Source: Colius striatus (lineage: Eukaryota > Chordata > Aves > Coliiformes > Coliidae). Taken from it: a DNA stretch of 64,000 nucleotides. Made by a program: the position numbers and the translations under genes. Under the pieces are notes generated by a model that was not told the DNA's origin, did no database searches, and was given only the letters and a program-made list of their open reading frames with translations. This document shows positions 12,320-24,231 of this stretch, piece after piece. The stretch is taken from assembly GCF_028858725.1 (NCBI RefSeq), contig NC_084790.1:32591031-32655030 (forward strand), read 5' to 3'. Positions within the stretch are counted from its first letter, which is position 1. Each line of letters begins with the position of its first letter.

Positions 12320-15300
12320 CTGAAATGTATTTTAAAATATTTAAATTCCATACACTCTTCCTTACTTCCCATGCCAACAGTGCAAGAAAAATGTATCTTA
12401 AAATACAGCTATATTGATACTTACCATGAATTTTAAACAACTTGGATAATGTAAAGTGTACATACTTAAAAGTTCTATGGAATTCAGAGGCCAAGTAACT
12501 CTAAGTGTCAAGAGTTTAACCAAAATTATTAAGGTCAATAAGAAAATAATCTGTAGTTCTGCAATATATTACTATAGTCAATAAAAAAGCCTATACAGGC
12601 ACTTGGTAGCTAAATGCAAATGTCAAGTAAAAAGACATGCAAAAGCATGTTTCTAGCAGGTCCTATAATAAGAAAAACAAATTGTCTTGTTAGATATTCT
12701 TTCTATGTTTTACGGACCTCTATAAAACAGCAGATAAAACCAGGGAGACGCTCAAAACCATAAGAGAAATGTAATCCCGGTCATGGGTGACAATGAAACT
12801 TTTTATTATCATTTGTGAAGTCTTTTAGAGCTATAAAGTTAAAGACAATGTTTATAGTTACTCTTTGGAATAAGAGAGAATTTGTAGAGTTAGTGTCTTG
12901 TAACGCCCACAAAACTCAGAAGAAAGAGTTAGGGATTCACATTTAGGATTAAATGCACATCACAGATAACTAACCATTTGTATCTACTTTTCTCACTTTC
13001 TGGGGGTTCCCTGCATGTCCATGAGTCCCATGTAAATCACACTCAATGAACCATTCCCTTTGGCTTTGCAGAACCACTCCTATACATATTGGAACATGCT
13101 TTGCTGAAGTCTTTGAGGATCAGATCACTAGCTACTCAGATAACACTAGGCATCTCTACAAAATGATGATGGAGTCACTTTAAGCTACTGTATACTAGCA
13201 AACACCAGCTACATGAGAACTACTGGACTTACAAAAGAATATGCTTTCTATGCATATAGTGCTAAGGTAACAGCAGTCCTTTCTTCTGGAAACTCCAAAA
13301 TTTACACACAAAGTTCCTAGGAAAGATGTTTACAACATTTAAGAACTTCAATACAAGGTATTTCAGAACTACTAATAAAAAGAATTATTTATGTGTAACA
13401 TATTATGCTACTATAGTATGTACTATCATACTATGCAGATAGATACTATTATTATACATAATCACCTCTCTGGCCCACACTGAGGCACCACTTTGTAAGA
13501 TATATCAAATACAATATTGAGACTCCCAGCTTCAAATTTTGTCCTGAACTCTGGTATGCTTCAATTTTTTTTTTTAAATATGCTTCTTGGAAAAGCATTC
13601 ACCTTTTCACACCAGGGCAACTTTGAAAGAATATAGAGCAGCATCCAGTCTTGTTTTAGACTATACTCCAGTAAATTAGAACTCCTTTTGGAATTGAGAA
13701 GCAAATATAATTTGGTAAGATGGGAAGGGTATAAAACACATATCTTTCTTCAAATACTACAAAAAGAAGTATGATCATTTCCTCCACCCTAAACTATGAT
13801 TTGAAACAGGAGCAACTTAGGGGTATATTTATTGTTTAAAGCTAAGGCTAACAACAATGATGAAAATTTCACCTTTCGGTTCAAGACAAAGTTCATTCTA
13901 TTTTCTTCCTTCATTTCATGTGGCCTTTAGTTCTCTACACAAAAAGAAGTTGTATACTTCAAAGTGCCAAGCAAAAGAAAATTCTAAAACTTCAAGATGA
14001 AAGCATGATGAAAAATATGGTTATTTCATATAAACTTTTGGTTTGTTTTTACTAAGGTAGAAGCTAAGCAGTTGGCACTAGGGCAAGCATGTTGATATTC
14101 TTACAGACTATAAAATATTTTGAACACAAACAAAACAAGAAATGTAGAAGCATTCGTGTTATTTGTATAGTCAATATTTCTGTCAATCACATTACATACT
14201 TTATTTTTTTACTTAAAAGAGTAAAAAAGGACAGTGAGTCGCTATTGTGAGTCTAGAAAAATCTAAGGCATAGCAAAAGTCTAGACTACAGATAATGCAA
14301 AAAAATCTTAATTACAAGGTTGGTACCAAATCCTAGATTCAAACGAATGCTGTTGAAAAAGGGACAAAATAATTACTTGTGATAGGAAAACTTTCTCTAT
14401 TGGTCAAAAGACTGCCACTAAAGAATACTGGAGATCCTTATGTAACATGTGACACTAGAGTAGTGTTATGGAATGTTAAGAAACACAAACCTTAAATCTT
14501 TTACCCTATAACTGTTCAGAGAAAACCTAGGACAAGATTCTAATTTCATTTGAATCAGTAGCACACTCTATGCTTCTCATGAACTTCACAGGGATTATTT
14601 TTGTCTTTGTATTTACTACAGATACCTTGGGGTTTAATAAGATAGCATTATAATGATAATTTAAAAGTACATAAAAAGTTAATATTTCTACGTGCTCAGT
14701 TCCAATCCTTCCTAAAAAAAAATCCCCAAAGACTAATAGCAGTAGAGGAATCTACAAGTAAATATGAACAGATACTATCTGACTAACACCAGAGACAGTA
14801 AATACAATAGATTGTAAATCTAGAGAGGAGTTAGGTAAGAAAAACTAAGAAATGCTGGTGTGAAAACCAACCCAAACTGGCATAAATTACGTTAAGAAAA
14901 TAAGAATAAAAGCAAAACAGAAGATCAAGTTTAAAGAACATGCAGTGTCTAAAGGAACATAAAACTGCAAGGGACTTAGAAGGATAGTAAGAGCTAAAAA
15001 CCCCACAGAGTAAGCTAAAATATAGTCACCATCTTCCATGTTGACATAATACCAAAACTGCTGACAGAAATCTCAAAATCTCAGTTATATCAGATAGTTA
15101 AATGTTAACTTAGATCTCAAAGATCTCTTGTATAAAAAGGTATTCTCAGTTATAAATCTATAAGATTTTTGGATGCTCATCTGGTGTATTAAATACAAAT
15201 CTCTTCTGAACACACCTGCACTAATCAGGGGAAGAATAAAAAGCAAAAAGCAACAGGGCAAGGTACCTTTACCTGAAAGAATTTTCATTTTTGCACAAAA

Positions 15301-15769
15301 TCTAGACAACTCATATATTTAATTTTGTCTGTCAATATGACAACAGTGTATCCTGAGAAGCTATGGTATTTCAGTCTCAAGCACTACTTCAGTTAGAAGA
15401 GGAAAAATTTTTTTCAACCAACAAGGCAGTTGAAACAATTCTTTCCTGAATCTGATAACAACTAGAAGGGTCACAGCAATATTTGTCCTTAACTCCTTCT
15501 CAAAAATTAATTTAGCAAAATTGTTTAATTTTTTTTCCAAGGACATATCCATGGATAATGGCCCTTTATAAACTGATGTAACTTAAGCAGCCCCCAAATA
15601 ACATTCACCTTCTTTTAGGAAAATCCTGAACAAAAGAAATCTAAATGTAGCCCTGAAACAACTTACTTTGTCCTTAGACCGTACAAAACAGAAAAAAAAA
15701 TAGAAAACATATTTCTGAGGTTTTTTTCTTGAATGAAAGGGCTTTTCAATACTAACAATGACACGGAGA
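12320..15769. other. FAM174A intron 1, left part, no repeat recognised
   Basis: AT-rich intronic DNA with short ORFs only. There is no coding similarity, tRNA or LINE that I can support. Confidence 0.5.
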
Positions 15770-16890
15770 ATCATAGAGTCACAGAATCATTACAGCTGGA
15801 AAAGATCTTTATGATCATCAGCACCAAACACTAACTTCACACTGACAAGTCCAACAGCAAACCACATTCCTCAGCACCTCATCTATTGCATCTTTTAAAT
15901 ATCTCTAGGCATGGTGACTCCACCACCTCCCTGGGCAGCCCATTCCAATGCTTAACAGCTCTCTTAGTAAAAATAGTCTTCCTAATGTGTGGTTGGACTA
16001 GATGATTTTCTAAAGGTCCCTTTCAACCCTACCATTCTGATTCTATGATAATGTCTTCCTAAATCTCAACTTGAGCCCATTTCCTCGTGTCCTATCATTC
16101 ACTACTGGAGAGAAGAGACCAACCCCCACCACACTACAACCCCCTTTTCAGGTAGTTGTGGGGAGTGATCATGTCTCCTCTCTCCAAGCTAAACAACCCC
16201 AGCTCACTCAACTGGTCCTCACAAGACTTGCTCTCCAGACCCTTCACCAGCTTTGTTGCCCATCTCTGGACACTCGTAGACCTCAAGGTCCTTCTTGTAG
16301 TGAGTGGACCAGAACTGGACACAGCATTCAAGGTGTGGCTTCACCTGGGCAGATTACAGGGGAACAATAACCTCCTTGGCCCTGCTGGTCACAGTATTTC
16401 TGATACAAGCCAGGATGCCATTAGCCTTCTTGGCCACTTAGGTACACTGCTGGCTCATATTCAGCCAGCTTCCAGTTAACAACCCCAGGTCCTTTTCTGC
16501 AAGACAGCTTTCCAAGCTCATCTGTCCCAACCCTGCAGCATTGCCTTGGGTTATTGTGGCCTAAGTGCAGGACCCAGCACTTGGCCTTGTTAAACCTCAT
16601 ACAATTGGCCTTGGCCCATCAATCCAACCTGTCCAGATCCCTCTGAGAAGCCTTCCTGTCCTCAAGCACATCTACGCATCTGCCCAGCTTCGTGTCATCA
16701 GCAAACTTACTAAGGGTACACTGGATTCCCTCATACAAATCACTAATAAAAATGTTAAACATAACAGACCCCAATACCGAGCCCTGGGGACACCCTTGGT
16801 GATCAGCCACCAGCTGGATTTAACTCCAGGTTAGCCAGTCCTGTTCTTAAATGCTCTCCAGAAAGTTCAAGACTTCCTCATTCTGCTGTC
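15770..16890 (-). mobile_element. CR1 LINE, minus strand, with a nested CR1 tail
   Basis: The tail (ATAGAGTCACAGAATCATTA) lies at the left end and RT sequence at the right. A minus-strand frame at 16619-16810 still reads the RT box KFADDTKLG. The copy is older and of a different CR1 subfamily from 8662-10674, judging by its tail text. It is interrupted by a short plus-strand CR1 tail at 15986-16052. Confidence 0.88.
15986..16052 (+). mobile_element. Very short 5'-truncated CR1 tail nested in a CR1
   Basis: About 67 bases hold only the last part of a CR1 (GGTTGGACTAGATGATTTTC through GATTCTATGATA) in the plus orientation. They are bracketed by an exact 10-bp direct repeat, GTCTTCCTAA, at 15976-15985 and 16053-16062. 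Removing the insert and one repeat copy restores the surrounding minus-strand CR1. Confidence 0.75.
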
Positions 16891-17264
16891 ATATGATTCC
16901 ACTCTATGCAAATTCAAAAAATATAAATTAAAAGTCTGGAATAAATATATATTGCAAAACAAATGAGATTTTATTCTAGACGCATAATCAGTGATGCCTT
17001 TTCTTAAAACAAGGACAAATACAGCAACATTGGTCTAACAGAATTATTTATATTTTAATAAAAGATTGACCAGGACTGACCAGATAGACTATCTATCATG
17101 CTTACATACGTCATATATGGCATATTCATTGCCAGCTACAAGCTTAACACAGAAACCTCTCTAAATGCTAAAAAGAAATTTTAGCACAAAACAGCATTTT
17201 CCTGTAGTCATTTCCATCTATATGAGAGAAAATAAGCTCTATTATACTATCATAATTTAACAGA
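16891..17264. other. Intron 1 unique sequence
   Basis: AT-rich; nothing recognised. Confidence 0.4.
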
Positions 17265-17395
17265 ATCACAAAATGGTAGGGGTTGGAAGGAATCTCTAGA
17301 GATCATCTAGTCCAACTCCCCCACTAAAGAATATTCACCTTGACCAAGTTATGCAGGAATATATCCAAATAGGTCTCGAAAACCTTCAGAGAAAA
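17265..17395 (-). mobile_element. CR1 3' end fragment
   Basis: The reverse complement of the CR1 tail is present (CACAAAATGGTAGGGGTTGG, then GATCATCTAGTCCAACTCC). It is truncated within about 130 bases. Confidence 0.85.
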
Positions 17396-18875
17396 CCTAA
17401 CTCTGTATCTTAAACACCTATTCGAAAGTTGTCTGGCTTTGGAACTAATTGTTGCAGATACAAGATTATTTTAGTCAATAATCTAACACCATACTAACTT
17501 GTTAAGCACTTGCTAATAATTTAATTAATTAGCTAAGCACTTGCAAATAGTTTAAACACCTAATGATTAAGTAAGTACTCTTTTAAATTGTAAAAACCAC
17601 CACAGTTGCAAAAAAGTGGTCTTTCTTCGTTTTCTTCAGTGTTTGCCAGATGGCCCTTCATGGTCTGGTTCCTGTCACAGTGACAGGACTTTTACCAGTG
17701 ATGTGTGGCAAACTATGAAACAAGTGGTTAATACAATAACCATTGTTAGTTTAGTTTTTCTATAACTATTGATTTATACTTCATATAATCACAAGATACC
17801 TGGCACAGGTGTTTAAAAAAAAACTTGCCTGTTGCCAAGGCAGGTGGACGGGACAAGTGGACTGATATCTTTCTGTTAGTGTTTAGCCAATCACTATGAT
17901 ACTGAGAAATTTTATAGTAGTTAGGAAACAATCAAAATAAAGGGCAAATTAAAAGATGGACATTGCATGCATTTTGTGGACAAACGTAGTTCTTTGTTTA
18001 AAATGTCTAAAAACCTTGAAAATTTTAACTAACACCAGAGCACAATTGGAGGAGATATCCTCTGTGTTCCCCAGCACTGCATAACAAAGTGCCTGCTTCT
18101 CTGCATACCTGTGTAGATAAGTTCATTCGGATTGCGGATCTGTCAACATAATGAGCAAGAAAATTAAGAATTTCACATTTGAGAAGGCAGATATTGGCCC
18201 ATAAGTAACTCTGAGGTGATGAAAGAATTGCAGTTTCCTTGGCACATGCTTTTCAGAATCCTCTACAGGGTGATCAGGAGAGTTGCAGCGTTTACTAACA
18301 GTAAAAAACTTCTAGGAGAAAGACTTAAAGTCCTAAAGACTTAAAGACTTAAAAAGACAGAGTGATTAGCAATCCTACTTCAAATCTCCTTCACCAGGAG
18401 GAGGGGTGCAAGCAGATCAACCTTTATATTCAAGGGGTTTGAAAAACAAGTCCCTATACAAAGTTGGGATTGTACTATTTTTTTTTTCCCTAACAGAAAT
18501 TGTATCATCAGCATTACCATTTGAGAAGGTCGATGGAAAACCATTGCCAAACAAAATCTCCTACATGGAGAGAAGTTAAATGCTAGGCACACTATTAAAG
18601 TTGCAACTGCTTGTACAAGATTTTATTGAAAATATATTTTCAGAGGACAATCTTCCAAGAAAAGTCATGTGCTTCAGAAAAAAAAGTCATACCTTTATCA
18701 GAATGGATAAAACTGATAAAGGAAGAAACCACTACTTTCCTGAATCAGGCAAAACTTTGGCTAAAGGCACTTCAGGACATAGATTTTCCAGGTAAATACC
18801 AGAACTCAACAAATATTATTTTTTATTTTAAAATTACAGATCTTTCCACAGAATAAGTTGAAGGGTGTGTATATA
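17396..18875. other. Intron 1 unique sequence
   Basis: No repeat family or gene was recognised. A small tandem of AAAGACTTA units lies near 18330-18356. Confidence 0.4.
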
Positions 18876-18876
18876 T

Positions 18877-20045
18877 TAAGTTAGAATAGAATGGTTTAGT
18901 TGGAAGGAACTTACAGCAACCACCTAGTCCAACTGCCTGACCAATCCCGGGCTGACAGAGCATGTTATGCAGTGCATTGTCCAAATACCTTTTAAACACT
19001 GACAAACCTGGGGTATTGACCACCCCTCTAGGAAGCCTGTGCCAATGTCTGATCATCCTGTTAGTGAAAAAAACCTTCTCAATGTCCAGTCTAAACATCC
19101 CCCGATGCAACTTTGAACCACTCCCATATGTCCTGTTACTGTATTCCAGGAAGAAGAGCTCAGCACCTCCCTCCCCATCTCCTTTCCTCAGGAAGCTGTA
19201 GTGAGCAATGAGGTCACTCCTCAGTCTCCTCTTCTCCAAACTAGACAAACCCACAGTCCTCAGCCCCTCCTCACAGGACACACCTTCCAGCCTTGCCACC
19301 ATCAAGGCAGCTATCTTCTACATGAATTCAAATATTCAAATATTTTTAACACTGTTTTTAAACTATGAGGCTCAGAACCCACACAGTACTCAAGGTGATG
19401 CCGCATCAATGCTGAAAATAGTGAAGTAATCACCTCTTTTGACTGGTTGCTATGCTGTGTTTGCTCTCTTGGCTGACAGGGCACACTACAGACTCATATT
19501 GAGCCTGCTGTTATCCAGCAGGCCCAGTCTGCTTTCTGTAGGGCTGCTCTTCAGCCACTTCTCTTCCACTCATACTTAAGCCTGGTGTTACTCTGTCCTT
19601 GGTGTGAATACAGCATTCATACATTTTAACTTTCATCCCCTTAATTGTTTCCCAATAATCCAGCCTATCTAGATCTCTCTATAAGGCATGTCAACAGCAC
19701 TTCGCAGTTTAGTATCACCATCAAACTTGCTAATGGTGCTCTGAACTCCTGCCTCCTTGATAGAAATCATTGATAAAAGTACAGAACAGGCCCTAAAACT
19801 GAATCCCAAGGAACAAAGCAGTGTCTGGCTGTTAGGTAGACGTGGTCCCATTCATTACAATCCTTTGATCCTGCTGTATAGCCAGTTTACCAGCCAGTGC
19901 ACAGTGAACCTGCCCATTTCACCATTGGACAGATTCTTCAAAAAGGGTGCTGTAAGAGACAGTAGCAAAAGCCTTACTACAATTCAGAAGATTTACATCC
20001 ATTATCATCCTTTCATCCACTAGAGTGACCTAGTTGAAAGCTTAT
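18877..20045 (-). mobile_element. CR1 LINE, minus strand
   Basis: The tail at the left (GAATGGTTTAGTTGGAAGG) is followed by the CR1 3' untranslated text and then the end of ORF2. A 160-codon minus-strand frame at 18823-19305 is the C-terminal ORF2 part, and decayed RT text runs on to about 20.04 kb. Frames are broken. It lies in FAM174A intron 1. Confidence 0.85.
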
Positions 20046-21190
20046 AAGGCAGCAAATCTTTTATGTCTGATAACAATACATATGATTTTATTCTGAGAAA
20101 ATTTTTTTCAAAAAGAAACCAGGAGGTTTGTATCTAAACTTTGAATTTCTTATTGCCAACAACACTTCAGCCACAAGTTCAAAATCAAAAGCATATGCTT
20201 CATCTATTCTGAATTCCAGAAGCAAGATGAAAAGAAAGATGCAGAAATACAAAATAAAACCATGAGTTTTAACTTTCCTGTTTACAGTAGCACCAAGAAG
20301 ACAGCATTGGAGTTTCAAATGCAGAACGGTAACCTTCTTATTGACAAAAGCAGAATATCAAATAATTGCCACTTATGCAGAAAATAATGGCAGTAGATGA
20401 GAATTTCCTTCTCCAGCTCCAGCGATAAGTGACTTTTAGTTATTTTTCTAGCCTTTCGATAATACTATCCAGAACTCCAAGTCCAACAGGCTCCCGGTAG
20501 GAGAAACAGGAACACTCACTGGTAAGTGTCCTTGCTTTTGCACTTGCTTAAAACACTATAACATTTCTTTTAACACAGGATATCAGGATACGCATTCTAA
20601 GGAAGGTAAGACTGAAGGATGGTCAAGAGTGATCTGTATGAGTGACAAGCAACACAGATATGTAGTTTACTTGGACTGTATGTCTTGCTAGGTTCTCCAT
20701 ACAGACCATTGTCTTTCAACCACCTTTCTGGAAAAAATGATGAAGGTACTGGACACACTAATCACCAGTATATTTTAAAACAACAAACAGTACATAAAGA
20801 ACTTGCTGCATAATCAATGTGCTTTATGCATTTGAGCCTCACCCAGAAGGGTTCATAGTTTAAGCATGAGAGACAGCAAGTAAAACTGAAGAAACAAGAA
20901 ACACAGTCACAAACACTGTTTAATTACCAGTAAAATTACCAGTAATTACCAGTAAAAGCAGGTGGAGGTATACAACCAACAGTTTCAGTAAAAAAAATAA
21001 AGACAGATGACTCGTAGTGCAAGGAAGTCGTTTTCAGGGCCTTCTCTAGGAAGCATGAAGTAGAGATGTTTACTGAAAAAGGAAGCACGAAAGAAAGACG
21101 CTCACTGACAATGCCGAGAAGACGAATAAATCAGGTAGTTCAGCGAGACAGTAGTTTGCAAGTAAGACAAAAATAACCCCCAGAATGCAT
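20046..21190. other. Intron 1, promoter-proximal part
   Basis: Unique sequence with three close copies of ATTACCAGTA at 20923-20954. Nothing else was recognised before the CpG island starts near 21.2 kb. Confidence 0.4.
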
Positions 21191-21214
21191 AAAATTTAAT
21201 TCAAGTGGACTGAC

Positions 21215-22080
21215 ATGTCAGTCCTTGAAAGTTCATTTGAAGAGAATGAGAGCGCACCAGTACAGGCCCGCCTCCGGCGCCGAGCACTGTCACCGCGCGC
21301 GGCGTCCGCCCGCGCCCCTCTCCACCCACAAGCGGCGGGGAGGACGCACCGCCAGTTCGCTGTCGGCCCCCGCCGCAGACAGAGCAGACGGCTCCTACTC
21401 ACTGGCTCCGGGCCGGGCGCCGAGTGGCTGCGACAGCCAAACCAAGCGGCCGAGCCCGGCGCGGCGCTAGCACGTGTGGGGGCCGGCCTCACCCCCTCGG
21501 CCGCCCGCTGCCTCCCAACAGGGGGCCCGGAGAGGCCCACCCCCGCAGCGGCTTCCCTCGGCAGCGCTTGGCCGGCACGGCGCCCACTCTCACCCTACGG
21601 TCCGGATCACGAAGTAGACGATGAGGGCAGCGCTGGCCAGCACCAATACGGATAGGGCGCGCTGGGTCATAGGTTGGCCTTGCTTGGGCAGCGCTGACAC
21701 CTCGGCCAGCCGGTTGCTGCTGCTTCGCGTGGCGGCCCCGCCGGCCACCTCCGCGGGGCGCGGGGAGGTGGTGGCGGCGCTCCGTACGGGAAGGGCCGCC
21801 GCCGCAGGCTTTCCGCAAAGGGCAACCAGCAGTAGCCCCGCCAAGAGCCAGAGCAGCGGCGGCAGCCACATACCGCTCTCTTCTGCCCGGTGCGGGCCCG
21901 GCCCGGCCCAAACGCGGCCAGAGCCTGCCGCCGGAAGCGGAAGCGCGCGGCAGTGCCATGGCAGCGCGCCAGGCAGCTCGCCCTGGCCCCGGGTGCTGTG
22001 ATGCCCCGAGGCGCGGCGGAAGGTGGAGCGCGAGTGACTGTGGAGAAGCGGGTTCCTCACGGGTGCCGGGATCGCGCCAG
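21215..22080 (-). promoter_or_regulatory. FAM174A: CpG island over FAM174A exon 1 and promoter
   Basis: The stretch is strongly GC- and CpG-rich against AT-rich surroundings, and it contains the start codon and 5' untranslated region of FAM174A. Many chance ORFs on both strands reflect the base composition. I see no clear TATA box near the start, which is usual for CpG-island promoters. The island breaks at 22080 where a retroviral LTR begins and resumes at 22605. Confidence 0.8.
21594..21871 (-). CDS. FAM174A: FAM174A exon 1 (signal peptide, lumenal part, membrane helix)
   Basis: Exon 1 encodes 92 residues plus two bases. Residues 1-24 form a signal peptide (MWLPPLLWLLAGLLLVALCG start). Residues ~25-65 are an Ala/Ser/Arg-rich lumenal part. 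PMTQRALSVLVLASAALIVY at about 66-85 enters the single membrane helix, followed by FVIRTV. The PMTQRA motif and helix are the family signature, and the tail follows in exon 2. The chosen ATG has G at -3. An in-frame ATG further upstream would place about 60 extra residues before the signal peptide, so I reject it. The donor is TAGG/GTGAGA; the codon spanning the junction reads Gly, where I would have expected Arg from the family. The family (DUF1180) comprises small type I membrane proteins of poorly known role. Confidence 0.9.
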
Positions 22081-22604
22081 TGATGTAGAGCTTTATACTA
22101 ACATGTACTAATAAACCTTATACTAACATTGCAATAGTATAAAGCTTATTTTTCAGACAGGACAAAATTCACATACAAGCTGGAAAAGGTCCTGCTCATC
22201 TCCTTACACAATACTCCCGGGGTTCTGCAACTTCCTAGACGGCAGAAACCGGTTCTGCGAGGGGCCAAATGATATCTGAAGATCAGGGGTGAGAAAGCCT
22301 CAGGACTTATCAGCCCTCATCTCCCAAGGCCCCAAAGACCATCACCAGCCATCACCGGGAGACATCACGCAAATGAAAGGAAGAAAAGACCTAATTTACA
22401 TGTGAAAATCGGGGACAGGTTGTGTCTTTGTCTAGGCGGATAATCTCATCATATGATTTTGTAACTTTGTAACAAATATAAGTCAAGCAAGATGCCGAGT
22501 CGGGTGCGCACGTTTGTGGTGGAGCGATCCCCCGTGCGCCCGGCGCCGAATAAACATACCTTCTTTATAACTCGTTGAGTTATAGAGTTTGATTCCGCAA
22601 GTCA
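22081..22604 (+). mobile_element. Solo gammaretrovirus-like LTR inside the FAM174A CpG island
   Basis: This is a 524-bp LTR of the same family as the provirus at 23625-30026. It starts TGATGTAGAG and ends CAAGTCA, with a TATAAG box at 22477-22482 and AATAAA at 22549-22554. The 4-bp flanks CCAG (22077-22080 and 22605-22608) are an exact target duplication, the size made by gammaretroviral integrases. It points away from FAM174A and lies about 210 bases upstream of its start codon. No internal genes remain, so the two LTRs of the provirus have recombined. Confidence 0.92.
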
Positions 22605-22765
22605 CCAGGACTGCTCCGCAGTGCCGATTCAGTCCCGCCGCCCTCGCTGAAGCGCCCGCCGTTACCATTTGAGCCGCTGCACCTGCGGCCGAGCTCCGCG
22701 GGCATCTGCAGGATGAGGTGTGCACGGGTGGGCGGACGAGATGCGCGTTTTCGTTAAATTTCGGT
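22605..22765. promoter_or_regulatory. Distal part of the CpG island, displaced by the LTR
   Basis: GC- and CpG-rich sequence resumes directly after the LTR target duplication and fades near 22765 into AT-rich DNA. It was contiguous with the FAM174A promoter before the insertion. Confidence 0.65.
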
Positions 22766-22872
22766 AGATTTTTTTTGTGTTTCCACTTTTGTCCCTTACC
22801 CCTGTCACTGAACACTACAGAAAAATGTGCCACCGCATCCTCTTGGCATACACCTTTCAAATAGTTGTGTTA

Positions 22873-23624
22873 ATGAGATACAGGCTCTTCTCCGGGCTCA
22901 GCAGTCCCAGTTGCCACAGCCTGTCCTCGTATGAAAGATGCTCCAGGCTCCTGATCATCTTGGTGGCCCTGTGCTGGACTGTCTCTAAAGAACCTGTCCC
23001 TCTTGAGCTGAGGAGCCCAGAACTGGACACAGTACTCCAGATGAGGCCTCACCAGGGCAGAGTAGAGACGGAAGGAATGTGACCTGCTGGCCACACTTTT
23101 TGATGCATCCCAGGATTCCTTCTTGGCTGTGAGGGCACATTGGTGGCTCATGTTTAGTTTGCTGTCCACCAGAACTCTCCGATCACTCTGCTGTCCAGCA
23201 GGTACTCTCCAGTTGCTCCCCAGCCTGTACTGGTGCATAGGGGTATTCCTCCCCAGGTGCAGGACTCTACACTCGCCTTTGTTGAACCTCGTGAGATTCT
23301 TTTCTGCCCAACTCTCAAGCCAGCCCAGATCTTGCTGAATGGCAGCACAGGCTTCTAGTGAATCAGCCAGTCCTACCAGCTTGGTGTTACCAGTGTCCTT
23401 GCTGAGGGTACACTCTGTCCCCTCATCCAGGTTATTGATGAAGACGTTAAATAAAATTTGCCCCAGATCCAATCCCTGTGGAACACCAGTGGCCACAGGC
23501 CTCCAACTCGATTCTGTGCCATTGATCACCATTCTCTGGGCTCTGTCATTGAGTCAGTTCTTGATCCACCTCACTGTATACTCATCTAAGCCACACATCC
23601 TGAGCTTTCCTATGAGGATTGTTG
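22873..23624 (-). mobile_element. CR1 LINE internal fragment, minus strand
   Basis: A 220-codon minus-strand frame (22870-23532) reads the C-terminal half of CR1 RT: the GVPQG motif is kept, but the place of the F/LADD catalytic box reads KDTGNTKL, so the enzyme is dead. The fragment lacks the 3' tail on the left and ends at 23624, where the provirus begins. The provirus apparently integrated into it, because the CR1 is cut off abruptly. Confidence 0.88.
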
Positions 23625-24178
23625 TGATGTAGATCTTTATACTAACATGTGCTAATAAACCTTATACTAACTTATCGCAATAGTATAAAGCTTATTTTTC
23701 AGACAGGACAAAATTCACACAAGCTGTGAAAGGTCACGCTTATCTCCTCACACAATACCTCTGGGGTCCTCCAACTTCCTTGAGGGCAGAAACCAGTTCT
23801 GCGAGGGGCCAAGCGATGTCTGAAGATCAGGGGTGAGAAAGCCTCAGGACTTATCAGCCTTCATCTCCCAAGGCCCCAAAGACCATCACAGGCCATCACA
23901 GGGAGACATCACACAAATGAAAGGAAGAAAAGACCTAATTTACATGTGAAAATCGGGGACAGGTTGTGTCTTTGTCTAGGCGGATAATCTCATCATATGA
24001 TTTTGTAACTTTGTAACAAATATAAGTCAAGCAAGTTGCAAGAAACGTGCAAGAAAAACGTGCAAGAAACATGCGTCGGGCGCACGTTTGTGGTGGAGCG
24101 ATCCCCCGTGCGCCCGGCGCCGAATAAACATACCTTCTTTGTAACTCTTTGAGTTATAGAGTTTGATTCCACAAGTCA
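23625..24178 (+). repeat. 5' LTR of the provirus, 554 bp
   Basis: It starts TGATGTAGAT and ends CAAGTCA. TATAAG is at 24021-24026 and AATAAA at 24123-24128. Compared with the solo LTR at 22081-22604 it carries about 30 extra bases: three units of (G)TGCAAGAAA(AA)C at 24037-24070, between the TATA-like box and the likely R region. Confidence 0.9.
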
Positions 24179-24181
24179 TTT

Positions 24182-24199
24182 TGGCACCCCAGATGGGAC
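24182..24199 (+). promoter_or_regulatory. Retroviral primer-binding site
   Basis: TGGCACCCCAGATGGGAC begins three bases after the LTR and has the TGG start that pairs with a tRNA CCA end. The closest tRNA I recall is arginine (CCU), with about two mismatches; the primer is not firmly assigned. Confidence 0.7.
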
Positions 24200-24231
24200 G
24201 CGCTCTGCTCGGCTGCAGGAGTGACTGAGGA

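Noticed and set aside
21215..21655. Long plus-strand frames across the CpG island
   Set aside because: They lie opposite FAM174A exon 1 and are explained by high GC content; they have no recognisable domain.
21872..22060. Upstream in-frame ATG extending FAM174A by ~60 residues
   Set aside because: It would bury the signal peptide, and the added residues look like translated 5' untranslated sequence.
22870..23532. 220-residue minus-strand frame as a gene
   Set aside because: It is the RT part of a dead CR1 element with a lost catalytic box.
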